A stretch of DNA of 64,000 bases. Source: Rickettsiales bacterium UBA4270 (GTDB taxonomy: Bacteria; Pseudomonadota; Alphaproteobacteria; Rickettsiales; Deianiraeaceae). The translations under genes and the position numbers were made by a program. The DNA lies in the NCBI GenBank assembly GCA_002395105.1, contig DGWA01000008.1, positions 1 through 64,000 of the forward strand, given 5' to 3'. Numbering within the stretch: position 1 is the stretch's first letter; every line of letters starts with the position of its first letter. Below, one piece after another: positions 29,201 through 39,172 of the stretch. The notes beneath the pieces are model-generated. The model did not search any database, had not been told where the DNA came from, and worked only from the letters and a program-made list of their open reading frames with translations.

Positions 29201-31573
29201 TTATTTACCGTCTCTAACTTTACCACCGGTTTTTGTTTCAACAGACTTTATGATTTTATTCATTAAATCATTGATTTGTTCTGTTGTCATTTGTTTATTT
29301 GGTTGAAAAACGTATCTTACTGCCATTGATTTTTGCTCAGCTCCAGGTTTTTGATAAATATCTACAATATCAATATCTGTAATTAATTCATCTTTATATG
29401 CGTGCAAAATTTGTTCTGCTTTAATTGAATTATCGACTATATATGCAATATCTCTTACTATTGGTTGTAAATTATTTTCAATAAATCGCTTATTTTTTAT
29501 TTTTTGTTTAGGTAGTAAGTCAGTAAATACTTCAAAAAAACATACTGTATTTTTAATTTTAAAATGTTTTAATACTATCGGCGAAATTTCACCAAATCTT
29601 GCTATTATAGTATTGTTTCCATTGTTTTTTGCTATAACATCAAAAGACCTTGTTGGATGTGTATATTGTTGTTCGCATTTTAAAATTTTTAAATTTTTGC
29701 TATCAATACAATATATTTTTTTGAGTAATTCAAATAATGTTTTTTTTGCATCAAAAATATCAAATAATCTACTTTCTTTTAAATGATTATTTTGAATTGC
29801 ATTACCATAATAAACTCCAGCTATTGAATTATGTTGCCATTGTTTTTCTGTTGATGTAAAAATCATTCCTTCTTCGAAAAAAGCAAACTGATTTTCAAGT
29901 ATTGAACTTTCATTATTTGATATAACATCAAGTAAACTTAAAATTAACGAAGGACGCATGTAGTTTAACTCATCACTCATTGGATTTGTAAGCAATAAAT
30001 TGTTATTTATTGAAGTGAACAACTGTGCTTTATTTTTATTGCAAAAGCTCATTGATATACATTCTGTTAAACCTTTGCTTGCTAGGAACTTTTTTGCTTT
30101 TATTTTTTCTCTAAAAATATTTTTTGTAAATTTGAAGCATGATTTATACTGCAATGTTGGTATTTTATCATAACCTTCTATACGTGCAATTTCTTCAGCA
30201 ATATCCGCTGGAACTTCTACATCATGACGAAAACGAGGAATTGTAATCTCCAATGATGAATTTGAGTTGTTATTTACTTTAAATTGTAGAGATGTCAAAA
30301 TATCTATAATTTTATTTTTTTCAACATCAAAACCCAATATCTTTTTTGTAAAGTCTATTGGATAAATTATTTTTCTTTCGTCATTAACAGAACCATTACT
30401 TACTATATTGCTGGCTTGTCCGCCACAAATTTCTAATATCATGTTTGTAGCTAAATCTAACATTTGTTCAGTTAAATCTGGGTTTATTCCACGTTCATAT
30501 CTAAATCTTGCATCACTAACTATATTTAATTCTTGTCCTGATATAGTTATTGGTGTTGTTGGAAAATAAGCACTTTCGAGCAAAATATTTTTTGTTTCGT
30601 TTGTGGTTTTACTGTTATTTCCGCCTATTATACCAGCAATACATATTTCACCATTATCATCATTAACGGCTAAAACTTTATCTTTATTGTATTTTATGTT
30701 TTCACTTTTTAATGTTAAAAAAGTATCATTTTTAGCATAATCGATAACTATGTTTTTACCTATTTTGTCACTATCATAAGAATGCATTGGCTGTCCATAT
30801 GTAAACATTATATAATTAAGAATATTTATAACTATTCCATTATTGCCACATCCATTTATTGAATTTCTTTTTAAGATATAGTCTGGTGTTTTGATGTTAA
30901 CATTTACATTTTGTATTTCACGGCAATAATATTTACAATTGTCTATATTTACTTTAACAGTGTATTTATTTTGAATTGTTTCTTGTATTTTTTTTATTTC
31001 TATTTTTTTTAATTTACCTAAACCACTTGCACTTAAATCTCTTGCAATTCCGTAAATACTTGTTGCATCACCTCGATTTGGAGTAATTGAAATTTCAACA
31101 GGAATTTTTTCTAAGGCCCTATATTCATCAATCCAAGGTTCTCCAATTTTGCAACTTTGTGGTAATTCCATTATACCATCATGATTATTGCCGATACACA
31201 TTTCTTTTTCACTGCACATCATTCCACAACTATCAACACCTCTGATTTTTGATTTTTTAATTTTAAAATCTTTTCCAGGAATATATGCACCTATTAACGC
31301 AAGTGCTACTTTAATTCCTTGTCTTACATTTGGAGCACCGCATACTATTTGATATGTTTCTTTACCATCACTAACTTTACATACATGTAAATGATCGCTA
31401 TCTGGATGATTGATGCATTCTAACACTTCTGCAACAACTATGTTGTCAAAACAATGTCTATCTGGTAAATCTTTTTCGACTTCAAGTCCAATACTATTTA
31501 ACTTTTCACATATTTCGTACGTGTCTGCTGTTGTTTCTAGAAAATCATTTAACCATTCTTTATTGAAAAACAT
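29201..31573 (-). CDS. pheT: Phenylalanyl-tRNA synthetase beta subunit
   Basis: Beta chain of the (alpha-beta)2 synthetase; binds tRNA-Phe and edits mischarged Tyr. The 790 residues run from the tRNA-binding domain (HPDSDHLHVCKV, GAPNVRQGIKVALA) and SKIRGVDSCGMMCSEKE, through B5 (RFRHDVEVPADIAEEIARIEGYDKIP), to the C-terminal ferredoxin-like anticodon-binding domain (PIVRDIAYIVD). Complete. pheS, normally directly upstream, is not adjacent: the next gene upstream is a divergent lysE. PheS must be encoded elsewhere. Confidence 0.96.
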   Translation of the reverse strand: MFFNKEWLNDFLETTADTYEICEKLNSIGLEVEKDLPDRHCFDNIVVAEVLECINHPDSDHLHVCKVSDGKETYQIVCGAPNVRQGIKVALALIGAYIPGKDFKIKKSKIRGVDSCGMMCSEKEMCIGNNHDGIMELPQSCKIGEPWIDEYRALEKIPVEISITPNRGDATSIYGIARDLSASGLGKLKKIEIKKIQETIQNKYTVKVNIDNCKYYCREIQNVNVNIKTPDYILKRNSINGCGNNGIVINILNYIMFTYGQPMHSYDSDKIGKNIVIDYAKNDTFLTLKSENIKYNKDKVLAVNDDNGEICIAGIIGGNNSKTTNETKNILLESAYFPTTPITISGQELNIVSDARFRYERGINPDLTEQMLDLATNMILEICGGQASNIVSNGSVNDERKIIYPIDFTKKILGFDVEKNKIIDILTSLQFKVNNNSNSSLEITIPRFRHDVEVPADIAEEIARIEGYDKIPTLQYKSCFKFTKNIFREKIKAKKFLASKGLTECISMSFCNKNKAQLFTSINNNLLLTNPMSDELNYMRPSLILSLLDVISNNESSILENQFAFFEEGMIFTSTEKQWQHNSIAGVYYGNAIQNNHLKESRLFDIFDAKKTLFELLKKIYCIDSKNLKILKCEQQYTHPTRSFDVIAKNNGNNTIIARFGEISPIVLKHFKIKNTVCFFEVFTDLLPKQKIKNKRFIENNLQPIVRDIAYIVDNSIKAEQILHAYKDELITDIDIVDIYQKPGAEQKSMAVRYVFQPNKQMTTEQINDLMNKIIKSVETKTGGKVRDGK

Positions 31574-31733
31574 GATATGTTTTTTGATGGCAAAATTTTA
31601 TTTGCAAGAAATTAAAATAACAATGTTCTAATACTAAGCAATCTCATCCAATTTAGAATAACTATACAGGCTACAAAAACTTGACAATAAAAATATTTTT
31701 AATTTTTAGTATTAGTTAGTAATTATATAGAAT

Positions 31734-32354
31734 ATGTCTATAACGATTTTTATACAAGCTTTTGTAGCAACATTTGCTATGTTGTGTGTGGTAGGTCCAA
31801 TATGCATAACGGTTATAAATACAACTATAATTAATGGTTTTCGCGTTGGTTTACTGGCTGGACTTGGTGTTTCATTAGCGGACACATTATATGTAATTGG
31901 TGCAAGTTTTGCAATATCAGCATTGGAGAGTATATTACAAAGTAAAATAGTTGTATTAATTGGATTATGTGGTGGTTTATTTTTATATTATATAGCTTAT
32001 AAATTTTGGACTATAAAAAAAGTAAATTCAGATGAACAAAAGATTTATAATAATGGATTGAAAAGTTTTATAACATTGTTTTGTTTGACATTAACTGGTC
32101 CAACAACGATGATAACATATTCAATTGTATTTGGTAGTTTCCTTGGCAATAAGAATTTTGATGCTTTTTCAGCTATTTTTGGTGCTTGTGCTGGAATATA
32201 TTTATTTTATTTCTTACTTGTTTCTATAATTTCAATCATTAGAACGAAGATAAGCGATAAAACAATTTTTATTTTAAATAAATGTGCAACTGTAATAATT
32301 CTAATTTTGGCAACGAAGTTGGTTTACGACGGTATTAAAACATTAATTAGTTAA
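31734..32354 (+). CDS. LysE/RhtB-family exporter (copy 2)
   Basis: A 206-residue LysE-family membrane protein, paralogous to the one at 27209-27829. Blocks VVGPICITVINTTIINGF and GLGVSLADTLYVIGA match the family N-terminal half; YYIAYKFWT and LTGPTTMITYSIVFG follow. Six membrane segments expected. It starts a plus-strand unit lysE-pdhA-thrS, with 6 bases before pdhA. A TTGACA at 31681 precedes it but without a well-spaced -10. Substrate unknown. Confidence 0.85.
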   Translation: MSITIFIQAFVATFAMLCVVGPICITVINTTIINGFRVGLLAGLGVSLADTLYVIGASFAISALESILQSKIVVLIGLCGGLFLYYIAYKFWTIKKVNSDEQKIYNNGLKSFITLFCLTLTGPTTMITYSIVFGSFLGNKNFDAFSAIFGACAGIYLFYFLLVSIISIIRTKISDKTIFILNKCATVIILILATKLVYDGIKTLIS

Positions 32355-32360
32355 ACTTTT

Positions 32361-33332
32361 ATGAATAATAAATGTAATATTTCAAATGATAAGCTTAAAA
32401 GTATATATAATGAAATGGTTTTTATACGTAAATTTGAAGAAAAATGTGCTTTTGCTTATCAACAGGGTTTAATTATTGGTTTTTGTCATTTATATACAGG
32501 ACAAGAAGCTGCAATATGTGGAATTAAAGCTAGTATGTCCGAAGGCGATAATGTAATAACATCATACAGATGTCATACACAAGCATATTTATTTAGTAAA
32601 GATCCATATAGAGTAATGTGTGAATTGTTTGGACGAAAAGATGGATTATCAAAAGGAAAAGGTGGTTCAATGCATATTTTCTTTCCAGAAGGAAATTTTT
32701 GGGGAGGTCATGGAATAGTTGGTGCTCAAATTCCAATAGGAACAGGAATAGCATTTGCGGAAAAATACAAAGGGACAGACAATATATGTATAGCTTTCAT
32801 GGGTGATGGTGCAGTAAATCAAGGACAGGTTTATGAAAGTTGGAATATGGCTTCATTATGGAAATTGCCAATACTTTATGTAATAGAAAATAATAAATAT
32901 GCCATGGGAACTGCTGTAGAAAGACACTCTTGCAATAGAGAAAAACTTTATGAACGTTGTAAACCTATGGGTATAGATGGAGAAGAAGTTGATGGAATGG
33001 ATTTTTTTGCTGTTTATAATGCAGCGAGTGAGTTAATAAAAAAAGTTCGATCTGAAAAAAAACCATATATCTTACAAGTTAATACATATCGTTATAGAGG
33101 CCATTCAATGTCTGACCCAGCAACATATAGGACAAAAGAGGAAGTAAATCAATGGAAAGCAAGAGATGCTATAAAAAGTTTTGGTGAAAAATTAATTAAA
33201 GCTGGCATTTTAACAAGTGAAGAAATTGAGGAAATTGATGATAAAAAAACAGAAGAAATAAATGAAATTTTTAATAAAGCAGTGTCTTGTGAATTTACAC
33301 CTATTGAAGAATTAGAAACGGATGTTCTTTAA
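32361..33332 (+). CDS. pdhA: Pyruvate dehydrogenase E1 component, alpha subunit
   Basis: Alpha subunit of E1, carrying most of the thiamine diphosphate site. In 323 residues it has YTGQEA, the phosphate-loop GGSMHIF, and the thiamine motif GDGAVNQGQVYESWNMASLW followed by ENN, plus RYRGHSMSDPATYRT. Length is normal. It lies 6 bases after a LysE paralogue and 41 bases before thrS. Its partner pdhB is on the opposite strand 3.2 kb to the left. pdhC and lpd are not in the window. Confidence 0.96.
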   Translation: MNNKCNISNDKLKSIYNEMVFIRKFEEKCAFAYQQGLIIGFCHLYTGQEAAICGIKASMSEGDNVITSYRCHTQAYLFSKDPYRVMCELFGRKDGLSKGKGGSMHIFFPEGNFWGGHGIVGAQIPIGTGIAFAEKYKGTDNICIAFMGDGAVNQGQVYESWNMASLWKLPILYVIENNKYAMGTAVERHSCNREKLYERCKPMGIDGEEVDGMDFFAVYNAASELIKKVRSEKKPYILQVNTYRYRGHSMSDPATYRTKEEVNQWKARDAIKSFGEKLIKAGILTSEEIEEIDDKKTEEINEIFNKAVSCEFTPIEELETDVL

Positions 33333-33373
33333 TTTTTATTGCAAATAAAAAAGTATATTTTTTAAATCAAACT

Positions 33374-35680
33374 ATGTTAATTACTGTATCTTTTCCTGAT
33401 GGTAACAAAAGAGAGTTTGAAGCTGGTTGTACCGTTTTGGATGTAGCAAAAAGTATTTCTCATTCTTTAGCAAAGAACTCAGTTATTGCAGTTGTAGATG
33501 ATAAAGCCGTTGATTTATCAACAAAACTTGAAAAAGATTGTAGTTTAAAACTTATAACTCTTGATACAAAAAATACAAAAGAAAAACGGCTCTTACTTGA
33601 TACAATGAGGCATTCTTGCGCTCATTTATTTGCTCAAGCAATGCGAGAATTATACGGAGACAAGATACATTTTGGAGTTGGCCCTGTTGTTGAAAATGGA
33701 TTTTACTACGATTTTGAATTAACTGATGGGACAAAAATTACAACAGAAGATTTTACAAAAATCGAAAAAAAAATGCATGAACTAGCGGAGAAGAATTTTG
33801 AAATTACAAGAACAGACAAAACAAAAGAAAATGCAATTAAGTTTTTTAAAAACATAGGAGAGAATTATAAGGTTGAGTTGTTGGAAGACAAGATTGATAC
33901 TGCTTTTATTCAAATTGTTGAAAGTTTTATCGCAAATATAGTAGAAAATATTAAAAAAGGCATAATGCCACGCATAAAAGCATATAACTTGGAATTTGGA
34001 AAAATAATAAAAAAAGTATTGAACGAAAAAAACAGAAATAATGGCAAAGAAGACATAAAAAACAGAGACAAATTTCTTTTAAAAAACTTTGGAAGATTAT
34101 TTGATAAACTTGATATTAAAATTGAACTTACAGGTAATGATCATAATGATTACGAATTGTATGCTAATATGTTAATGAAAATATTATTAGGAGACATCAT
34201 ACGACAAGATCTATCTGCAGAAGAAAATAAAAGATGTGTAGATGAAATTATAGAAACAATAATGGATTTTATAGCCGATCAACACATCACAACTTACACT
34301 CAAGGTTCTTTTACCGACCTTTGCCGTGGGCCTCATGTTCTAAGCACAGTGGTTTTGAAACACTTTAAGTTAATGAAAGTTGCTGGAGCTTATTGGAGAG
34401 GAGATAGTAAAAATACGATGTTGCAAAGAGTTTATGGCACATGTTGGGCTACAAAAGAAGAACTCGATGGTTATTTAACAATGCTTGAAGAAGCGGAAAA
34501 ACGCGATCATAGAAAATTAGGGCAACAACTTGATTTATTTCATCTTCAAGAAGAAGCACCAGGCAGTGTTTTTTGGCATCCTCGTGGATGGACTTTGTAC
34601 ATGATTATTCAAGATTACATGAGAAAAAAACTTCAAGCTCATGGATATGTTGAGGTAAAAACTCCGCAAATTGTATCAAAAACACTGTGGGAAAAATCAG
34701 GCCATTGGACAAAATATCGTAATTATATGTTTATAACTCGTGTAGATGAAGAAGATATGGATTTTGCAATTAAACCAATGAATTGTCCTTGTCATGTTCA
34801 AATTTTTAAAAATAAAATTCGTAGTTATAGAGATCTGCCAATTCGTATGGCAGAATTTGGAAAATGTCATCGTTATGAACCAAGTGGTTCACTTCATGGA
34901 TTAATGCGTGTTCGTGGGTTTGTTCAAGATGATGCGCATATTTTTTGTTCCGAAGATCAAATTGCAGATGAATGTATAGCGTTTTACAAGCTACTTCGTG
35001 AAGTTTATGATGATTTTGGTTTTAAAGATGTAAAAGTTAAATTTAGTGATCGTCCAGAAGTTAGAGTAGGTAGCGATGAACTATGGGATAAAGCAGAAAA
35101 AGCTCTTCGTGAACCAATGGAAAAAATTGGTATAGAATTAGAATTGAATAGAGGAGAGGGTGCATTTTACGGCCCTAAACTTGAATTTACATTAAGAGAC
35201 GCTATTGGACGTGAATGGCAGTGTGGAACATTTCAGGTAGATTTCAATCTTGGTGAACGTCTTGGTGCGGAATACACTGATACAGATGGTTCTAAAAAAG
35301 TTCCTGTTATGTTACATCGTGCGGTTTTAGGTTCTTTTGAGCGTTTTATTGCAATTTTAATAGAAAACTATTCTGGTGTATTTCCATTATGGTTAGCGCC
35401 AGTTCAGGTTGTTGTTATTGGAGTTAGTAATGAATTTGATAGACATATTATTGATTTAGCTGATAAACTTAAACAAAATGGTTTACGTTGTGAATTTGAT
35501 GTAAGTAAAGAAACTGTTAGTTATAAAGTTCGTAAGCATTCAGAAGAAAAAATACCATATATAATTACCGTTGGAAAAAAAGAAATAGAAACTGGCAAAT
35601 ATTCTATTCGTAAATTTGGTAGTCAAAATAATGAAAATTTAACACTTGATGAGTTTATTAAATTAGTTAAAGGTAATTAA
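33374..35680 (+). CDS. thrS: Threonyl-tRNA synthetase with large insertion in the editing domain
   Basis: Charges tRNA-Thr and hydrolyses Ser-tRNA-Thr. Domains in order: TGS (1-62), SAD editing domain with RHSCAH (79-84) and LCRGPH (316-321), class II catalytic domain with zinc ligands in KPMNCPCH, DDAHIFC and MLHRAVLGS, motif 2 around FGKCHRYEPSG, and the anticodon domain. At 768 residues it is about 125 longer than usual. The excess is one block at about residues 175-304, between EDKI and TTYTQGSFTDLC, where normal ThrRS has only about ten residues. The insertion is helical and charged with no motif I know. Catalytic and editing residues are intact. Confidence 0.95.
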   Translation: MLITVSFPDGNKREFEAGCTVLDVAKSISHSLAKNSVIAVVDDKAVDLSTKLEKDCSLKLITLDTKNTKEKRLLLDTMRHSCAHLFAQAMRELYGDKIHFGVGPVVENGFYYDFELTDGTKITTEDFTKIEKKMHELAEKNFEITRTDKTKENAIKFFKNIGENYKVELLEDKIDTAFIQIVESFIANIVENIKKGIMPRIKAYNLEFGKIIKKVLNEKNRNNGKEDIKNRDKFLLKNFGRLFDKLDIKIELTGNDHNDYELYANMLMKILLGDIIRQDLSAEENKRCVDEIIETIMDFIADQHITTYTQGSFTDLCRGPHVLSTVVLKHFKLMKVAGAYWRGDSKNTMLQRVYGTCWATKEELDGYLTMLEEAEKRDHRKLGQQLDLFHLQEEAPGSVFWHPRGWTLYMIIQDYMRKKLQAHGYVEVKTPQIVSKTLWEKSGHWTKYRNYMFITRVDEEDMDFAIKPMNCPCHVQIFKNKIRSYRDLPIRMAEFGKCHRYEPSGSLHGLMRVRGFVQDDAHIFCSEDQIADECIAFYKLLREVYDDFGFKDVKVKFSDRPEVRVGSDELWDKAEKALREPMEKIGIELELNRGEGAFYGPKLEFTLRDAIGREWQCGTFQVDFNLGERLGAEYTDTDGSKKVPVMLHRAVLGSFERFIAILIENYSGVFPLWLAPVQVVVIGVSNEFDRHIIDLADKLKQNGLRCEFDVSKETVSYKVRKHSEEKIPYIITVGKKEIETGKYSIRKFGSQNNENLTLDEFIKLVKGN

Positions 35681-35689
35681 AATCAAAGA

Positions 35690-38600
35690 TTATTTTAATA
35701 CTGGTTGTTTTTTATTATCATCTAAATTTACATCAACGTTTTTAAGGATTTCTTTTTCTTCATTATCTGTATTTTGTTCATCATTTTTGATATCTTTTTT
35801 ATCATCTTTTTCAAACATTTTATCATATATACAATATAAACTTTTTGCTTTATACACGTCATTTTTCTTATTATTGTTGTTTATTCTATTACGTATTGTT
35901 GCATTTAAACCAGTTCCAGCAATACTGCCAGCAGCTAAAAATATAGGATTACCAGTAAGCGCTGTGGCAATGATTACACCAGCAATGTTAAATGTTAGTG
36001 TGGCAAATAACATTAATTGTTTTTTGTCAAAAAATATTTTATTTTTTTTAACATCAATATTGCTTAATGCTTGTTCATTTTTTTTGTCACAAGTGTCGAT
36101 CAATTTATTTTGAGATTTTTTTATTTCATTTTCATGTTTATTGGTTTTTCTAATAATAGAATTATTTATATTTGAATTTTGTTTTGAATTTTTAAATAAA
36201 TCTTCATTGTAATTATTTGTTATTTTAATAGCATTTTTTATATTTTTATCAAAATTTAATATTTTTGTTTCTAATTTTTCTATATTTTTTTTCGCTTGAT
36301 TTTGCATATTTTCAACATCTGTTCCTTTGTATTCAGATATTGCATTTAGTATTTGAGTAGCAAAATTGTCTATATTACTATATTCTTCATTGTAAAATTC
36401 TTTAAGTTTTGAGTTTTGTTTGTTTTTATTGAGTGTGAAAATTTCATTCCATTCTTTCTGTTTTTTTATCATCATGCTTTTTAAGCTATTTATTAAAGTA
36501 TTTTTTGCGTTTAATATATTATTTTTTTGTTGTTTTTTATATTCATCAATTTTAATACGTTTATTATCATACAATATAAATCTATTGTATGCATCTCTCA
36601 AGGTTTTAAAATGTTCTTCAAGTTCAAACAATTTTTTTGTTATTTGACCATTACTATCAGAAATATCGTCGTATGCATAATTTTTTGTTATTTGTTCATT
36701 AATAAATTTAATGGTTTGTTTAATCTCTTCTGACATTGTTGTTAATGTATGATTATTCTTTGAATCTAATATTCTTTGGTTGATTATTTTCTCGGCACAT
36801 GTAAACTGTTTTTCTACATTTTTTTGCAAGTATGCTGTTATTTTAAATAATTCATCTTCTTCGTTCAAATTTATATCACAAGATTTATTAATTTTACTAT
36901 ATAAAATGTTTGCTTTTTTTATTGTACCTGCTAATTCACTATAGCTGTTGTTAAAATCAATATATCTAAGACCATCTGCTAAATCTTTCATTAGTATTGC
37001 GGCATCAGTTATTTTTTTTGATGCTCTTTTCCCTACTGATATTGAAAAATCATATTTTTGTTTTCCTATATCGGAGAGTAAACGTAATCTTTGTTCATGA
37101 CTATTTGTCTTACATTTTATGCCGGCATATTCAAGTGTGTTTTGTAGAAACTCTTCTTGTTGTATACCCCACAATTTTATTAAATTTTGTTCTTGCTTAT
37201 TCAAAATAGTTAAAGATTCTGTTACAATTTTTCTTTTAGTGAAAAAATTTGTTTTTGCTAAAAGAAGAAAAACTCGTGCTGATTCTATATTATTTATTGC
37301 GGAGCTAAAAACATGAGCAAATGATTCTTGTAATTTTTCGTTCCCATTTACCATTGTTTGTGCTCGTTCGATGATTTTTTCTAAAAACTCATAATCTTTT
37401 ATTGCTATTTTGTTGTCATATCTGGTTTCGTTTTCAGAATCTTGTATCAATGAATTTCCAACTGAATACATTTTTTTATCATTGTTGTAGTCAATGTTAG
37501 AGATTATATTTGTTATGTTTTGGATTATTTGTTGTTTAAGGTTGTTGGTTGCGTTTTTGTGAAAATAAAGTTTTTTTGCACACTCAATTATTGTTGACAT
37601 TTCTTTATTATTGCTATCAATATAATCAGAAGAATATGGCTTGTCTTGTTCATATCTTATCTTCGAGAAAGAGAACCATATTTTTTCAATTTGTTCTGTT
37701 TTAAGATCTGCAAAACTTTCCATATTTAATATGTTAGACAAAACGTCAAGATCTTGTGTTTGAAAATTTTCAAAAAATACATCTGAAAGTTGCTTTTTTT
37801 CAATCGCGTCTGGATTAATTTTTGAAAAATTTGTTTTAAGTTTTGAGCAGTATGGTACATAATTATCGATTTTTATTTTTTTAAATGCGTTACTTTTGAT
37901 AATTTTTTCAATCATTTCTTTATTTTGTTCATAGTTAGCATATCTTGTGTCTGTTATTTTGCTTTTTTTGCCATCAATAACTTGACTAATTGAGAATTCT
38001 GTTTTGTTTCTATCATCAATTGCAAACGTAATTTTATTTGCATCTGGTATGTCGTTTACTGTTTGCATTATATTTTTATTAAAGTTTTCTTGATTTAGCT
38101 TTTTTTGTCTGTCGCTAACATTATCATATTGTGCTTGTTGTATATCGGCAGCATACATATTATAATATCGTAGATTACCTTGAATAATGTTATTAGCTTG
38201 TACTTCTTCGCTATATAGGCCAAATGTGCTTAGAATTCTTTCAACAGACGCAGGCTCGAGATAGTCTAAAAAATTATCAACAATTAGTTGCGCCCACGTT
38301 TTGTCATTGTAATCCGTTTTTATATTTGCGGAAAAATATAATTTATTGTTGTATCTGTTTTGAAAAAATGCTAAAACATTGTTGTTATTTATTTCACGAC
38401 AAGTATCATTTGCGTCTGTATAATACATATTCGAGAGAATTATGTTTGAAATTTTTTCGAAATCTTTTCCTGTATCATTTATCTCTTCTTTTTCGTCTTG
38501 ATCTTTAGCAATAGAAATCTTATTAATCAGCTTATTTGAATTCAATTTTATTGCACATACATCAAGTCCACAACAATAGTCTTCATAAATAATTCTATTG

Positions 38601-39073
38601 ATTATTGATTTAAAATTAAACTCTTCATTATTAATTCCATGAAGTTTATTTCTTATTTTAATTAATGCTTCTATTCTCTCTTTAGTAGCGACTTCGTCTT
38701 CTGTTATTTTATATTTAGATGATAAAGAATGTAATATTAATTTTTCAAAAAAATCTTGATTTTTTAATATAAAGTTTAATTCAATTTTTTCAATTGCATT
38801 TGCTAGTAATGTAGGTTTTGCCTGAATCTTCTTTATTAATTCTTGTGTGCTAAATGTATTACTTGATAATGTTGAACTGAGAGCTGTGAAAAGATCTTTG
38901 TTAGCGTTTTCATCACTATAAAAAAAATAATTAATGCAATCGATGATAAATTTACTAAATAAGTCGTCATTTTCTATAAGTTGTTCTTGGTGCTGTATAT
39001 AGTCTTTCCACTTTGATATAATAGCATTTTTTTGACCTAAGATATTAATCATCGATGCGTCTATCATCAGCAT
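35690..39073 (-). CDS. Large unknown coiled-coil protein with C-terminal hydrophobic hairpin
   Basis: I do not recognise this product of about 1127 residues. It is mostly helical, rich in Lys, Asn, Glu and Ile, with long predicted coiled coils in the C-terminal half (for example around NAKNTLINSLKSMMIKKQK). Near the C-terminus lies one hydrophobic, Gly/Ala-rich hairpin (LMLFATLTFNIAGVIIATAL, then PIFLAAGSIAGTG), followed by a charged tail of about 70 residues. There is no signal peptide. The frame extends to a TTG at 39115; I use the ATG at 39073, and 39052 is also possible. Its end is 9 bases from the end of thrS. Architecture recalls the giant gene at 7.7 kb, but I see no shared sequence. 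Confidence 0.75.
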   Translation of the reverse strand: MLMIDASMINILGQKNAIISKWKDYIQHQEQLIENDDLFSKFIIDCINYFFYSDENANKDLFTALSSTLSSNTFSTQELIKKIQAKPTLLANAIEKIELNFILKNQDFFEKLILHSLSSKYKITEDEVATKERIEALIKIRNKLHGINNEEFNFKSIINRIIYEDYCCGLDVCAIKLNSNKLINKISIAKDQDEKEEINDTGKDFEKISNIILSNMYYTDANDTCREINNNNVLAFFQNRYNNKLYFSANIKTDYNDKTWAQLIVDNFLDYLEPASVERILSTFGLYSEEVQANNIIQGNLRYYNMYAADIQQAQYDNVSDRQKKLNQENFNKNIMQTVNDIPDANKITFAIDDRNKTEFSISQVIDGKKSKITDTRYANYEQNKEMIEKIIKSNAFKKIKIDNYVPYCSKLKTNFSKINPDAIEKKQLSDVFFENFQTQDLDVLSNILNMESFADLKTEQIEKIWFSFSKIRYEQDKPYSSDYIDSNNKEMSTIIECAKKLYFHKNATNNLKQQIIQNITNIISNIDYNNDKKMYSVGNSLIQDSENETRYDNKIAIKDYEFLEKIIERAQTMVNGNEKLQESFAHVFSSAINNIESARVFLLLAKTNFFTKRKIVTESLTILNKQEQNLIKLWGIQQEEFLQNTLEYAGIKCKTNSHEQRLRLLSDIGKQKYDFSISVGKRASKKITDAAILMKDLADGLRYIDFNNSYSELAGTIKKANILYSKINKSCDINLNEEDELFKITAYLQKNVEKQFTCAEKIINQRILDSKNNHTLTTMSEEIKQTIKFINEQITKNYAYDDISDSNGQITKKLFELEEHFKTLRDAYNRFILYDNKRIKIDEYKKQQKNNILNAKNTLINSLKSMMIKKQKEWNEIFTLNKNKQNSKLKEFYNEEYSNIDNFATQILNAISEYKGTDVENMQNQAKKNIEKLETKILNFDKNIKNAIKITNNYNEDLFKNSKQNSNINNSIIRKTNKHENEIKKSQNKLIDTCDKKNEQALSNIDVKKNKIFFDKKQLMLFATLTFNIAGVIIATALTGNPIFLAAGSIAGTGLNATIRNRINNNNKKNDVYKAKSLYCIYDKMFEKDDKKDIKNDEQNTDNEEKEILKNVDVNLDDNKKQPVLK

Positions 39074-39172
39074 AAAAGTACATATATATTTTAATAAAAT
39101 TAGATTTAATATCAAATTTATCTTGAAAATAATAATTTACTGACAATTTAAAGACAATTAGTTTTTGGTTTT

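Noticed and set aside
33896..34285. Intein or mobile intron as explanation of the ThrRS insertion
   Set aside because: No Cys/Ser start with His-Asn end, no homing endonuclease motif, and only ~130 residues at a non-catalytic loop.
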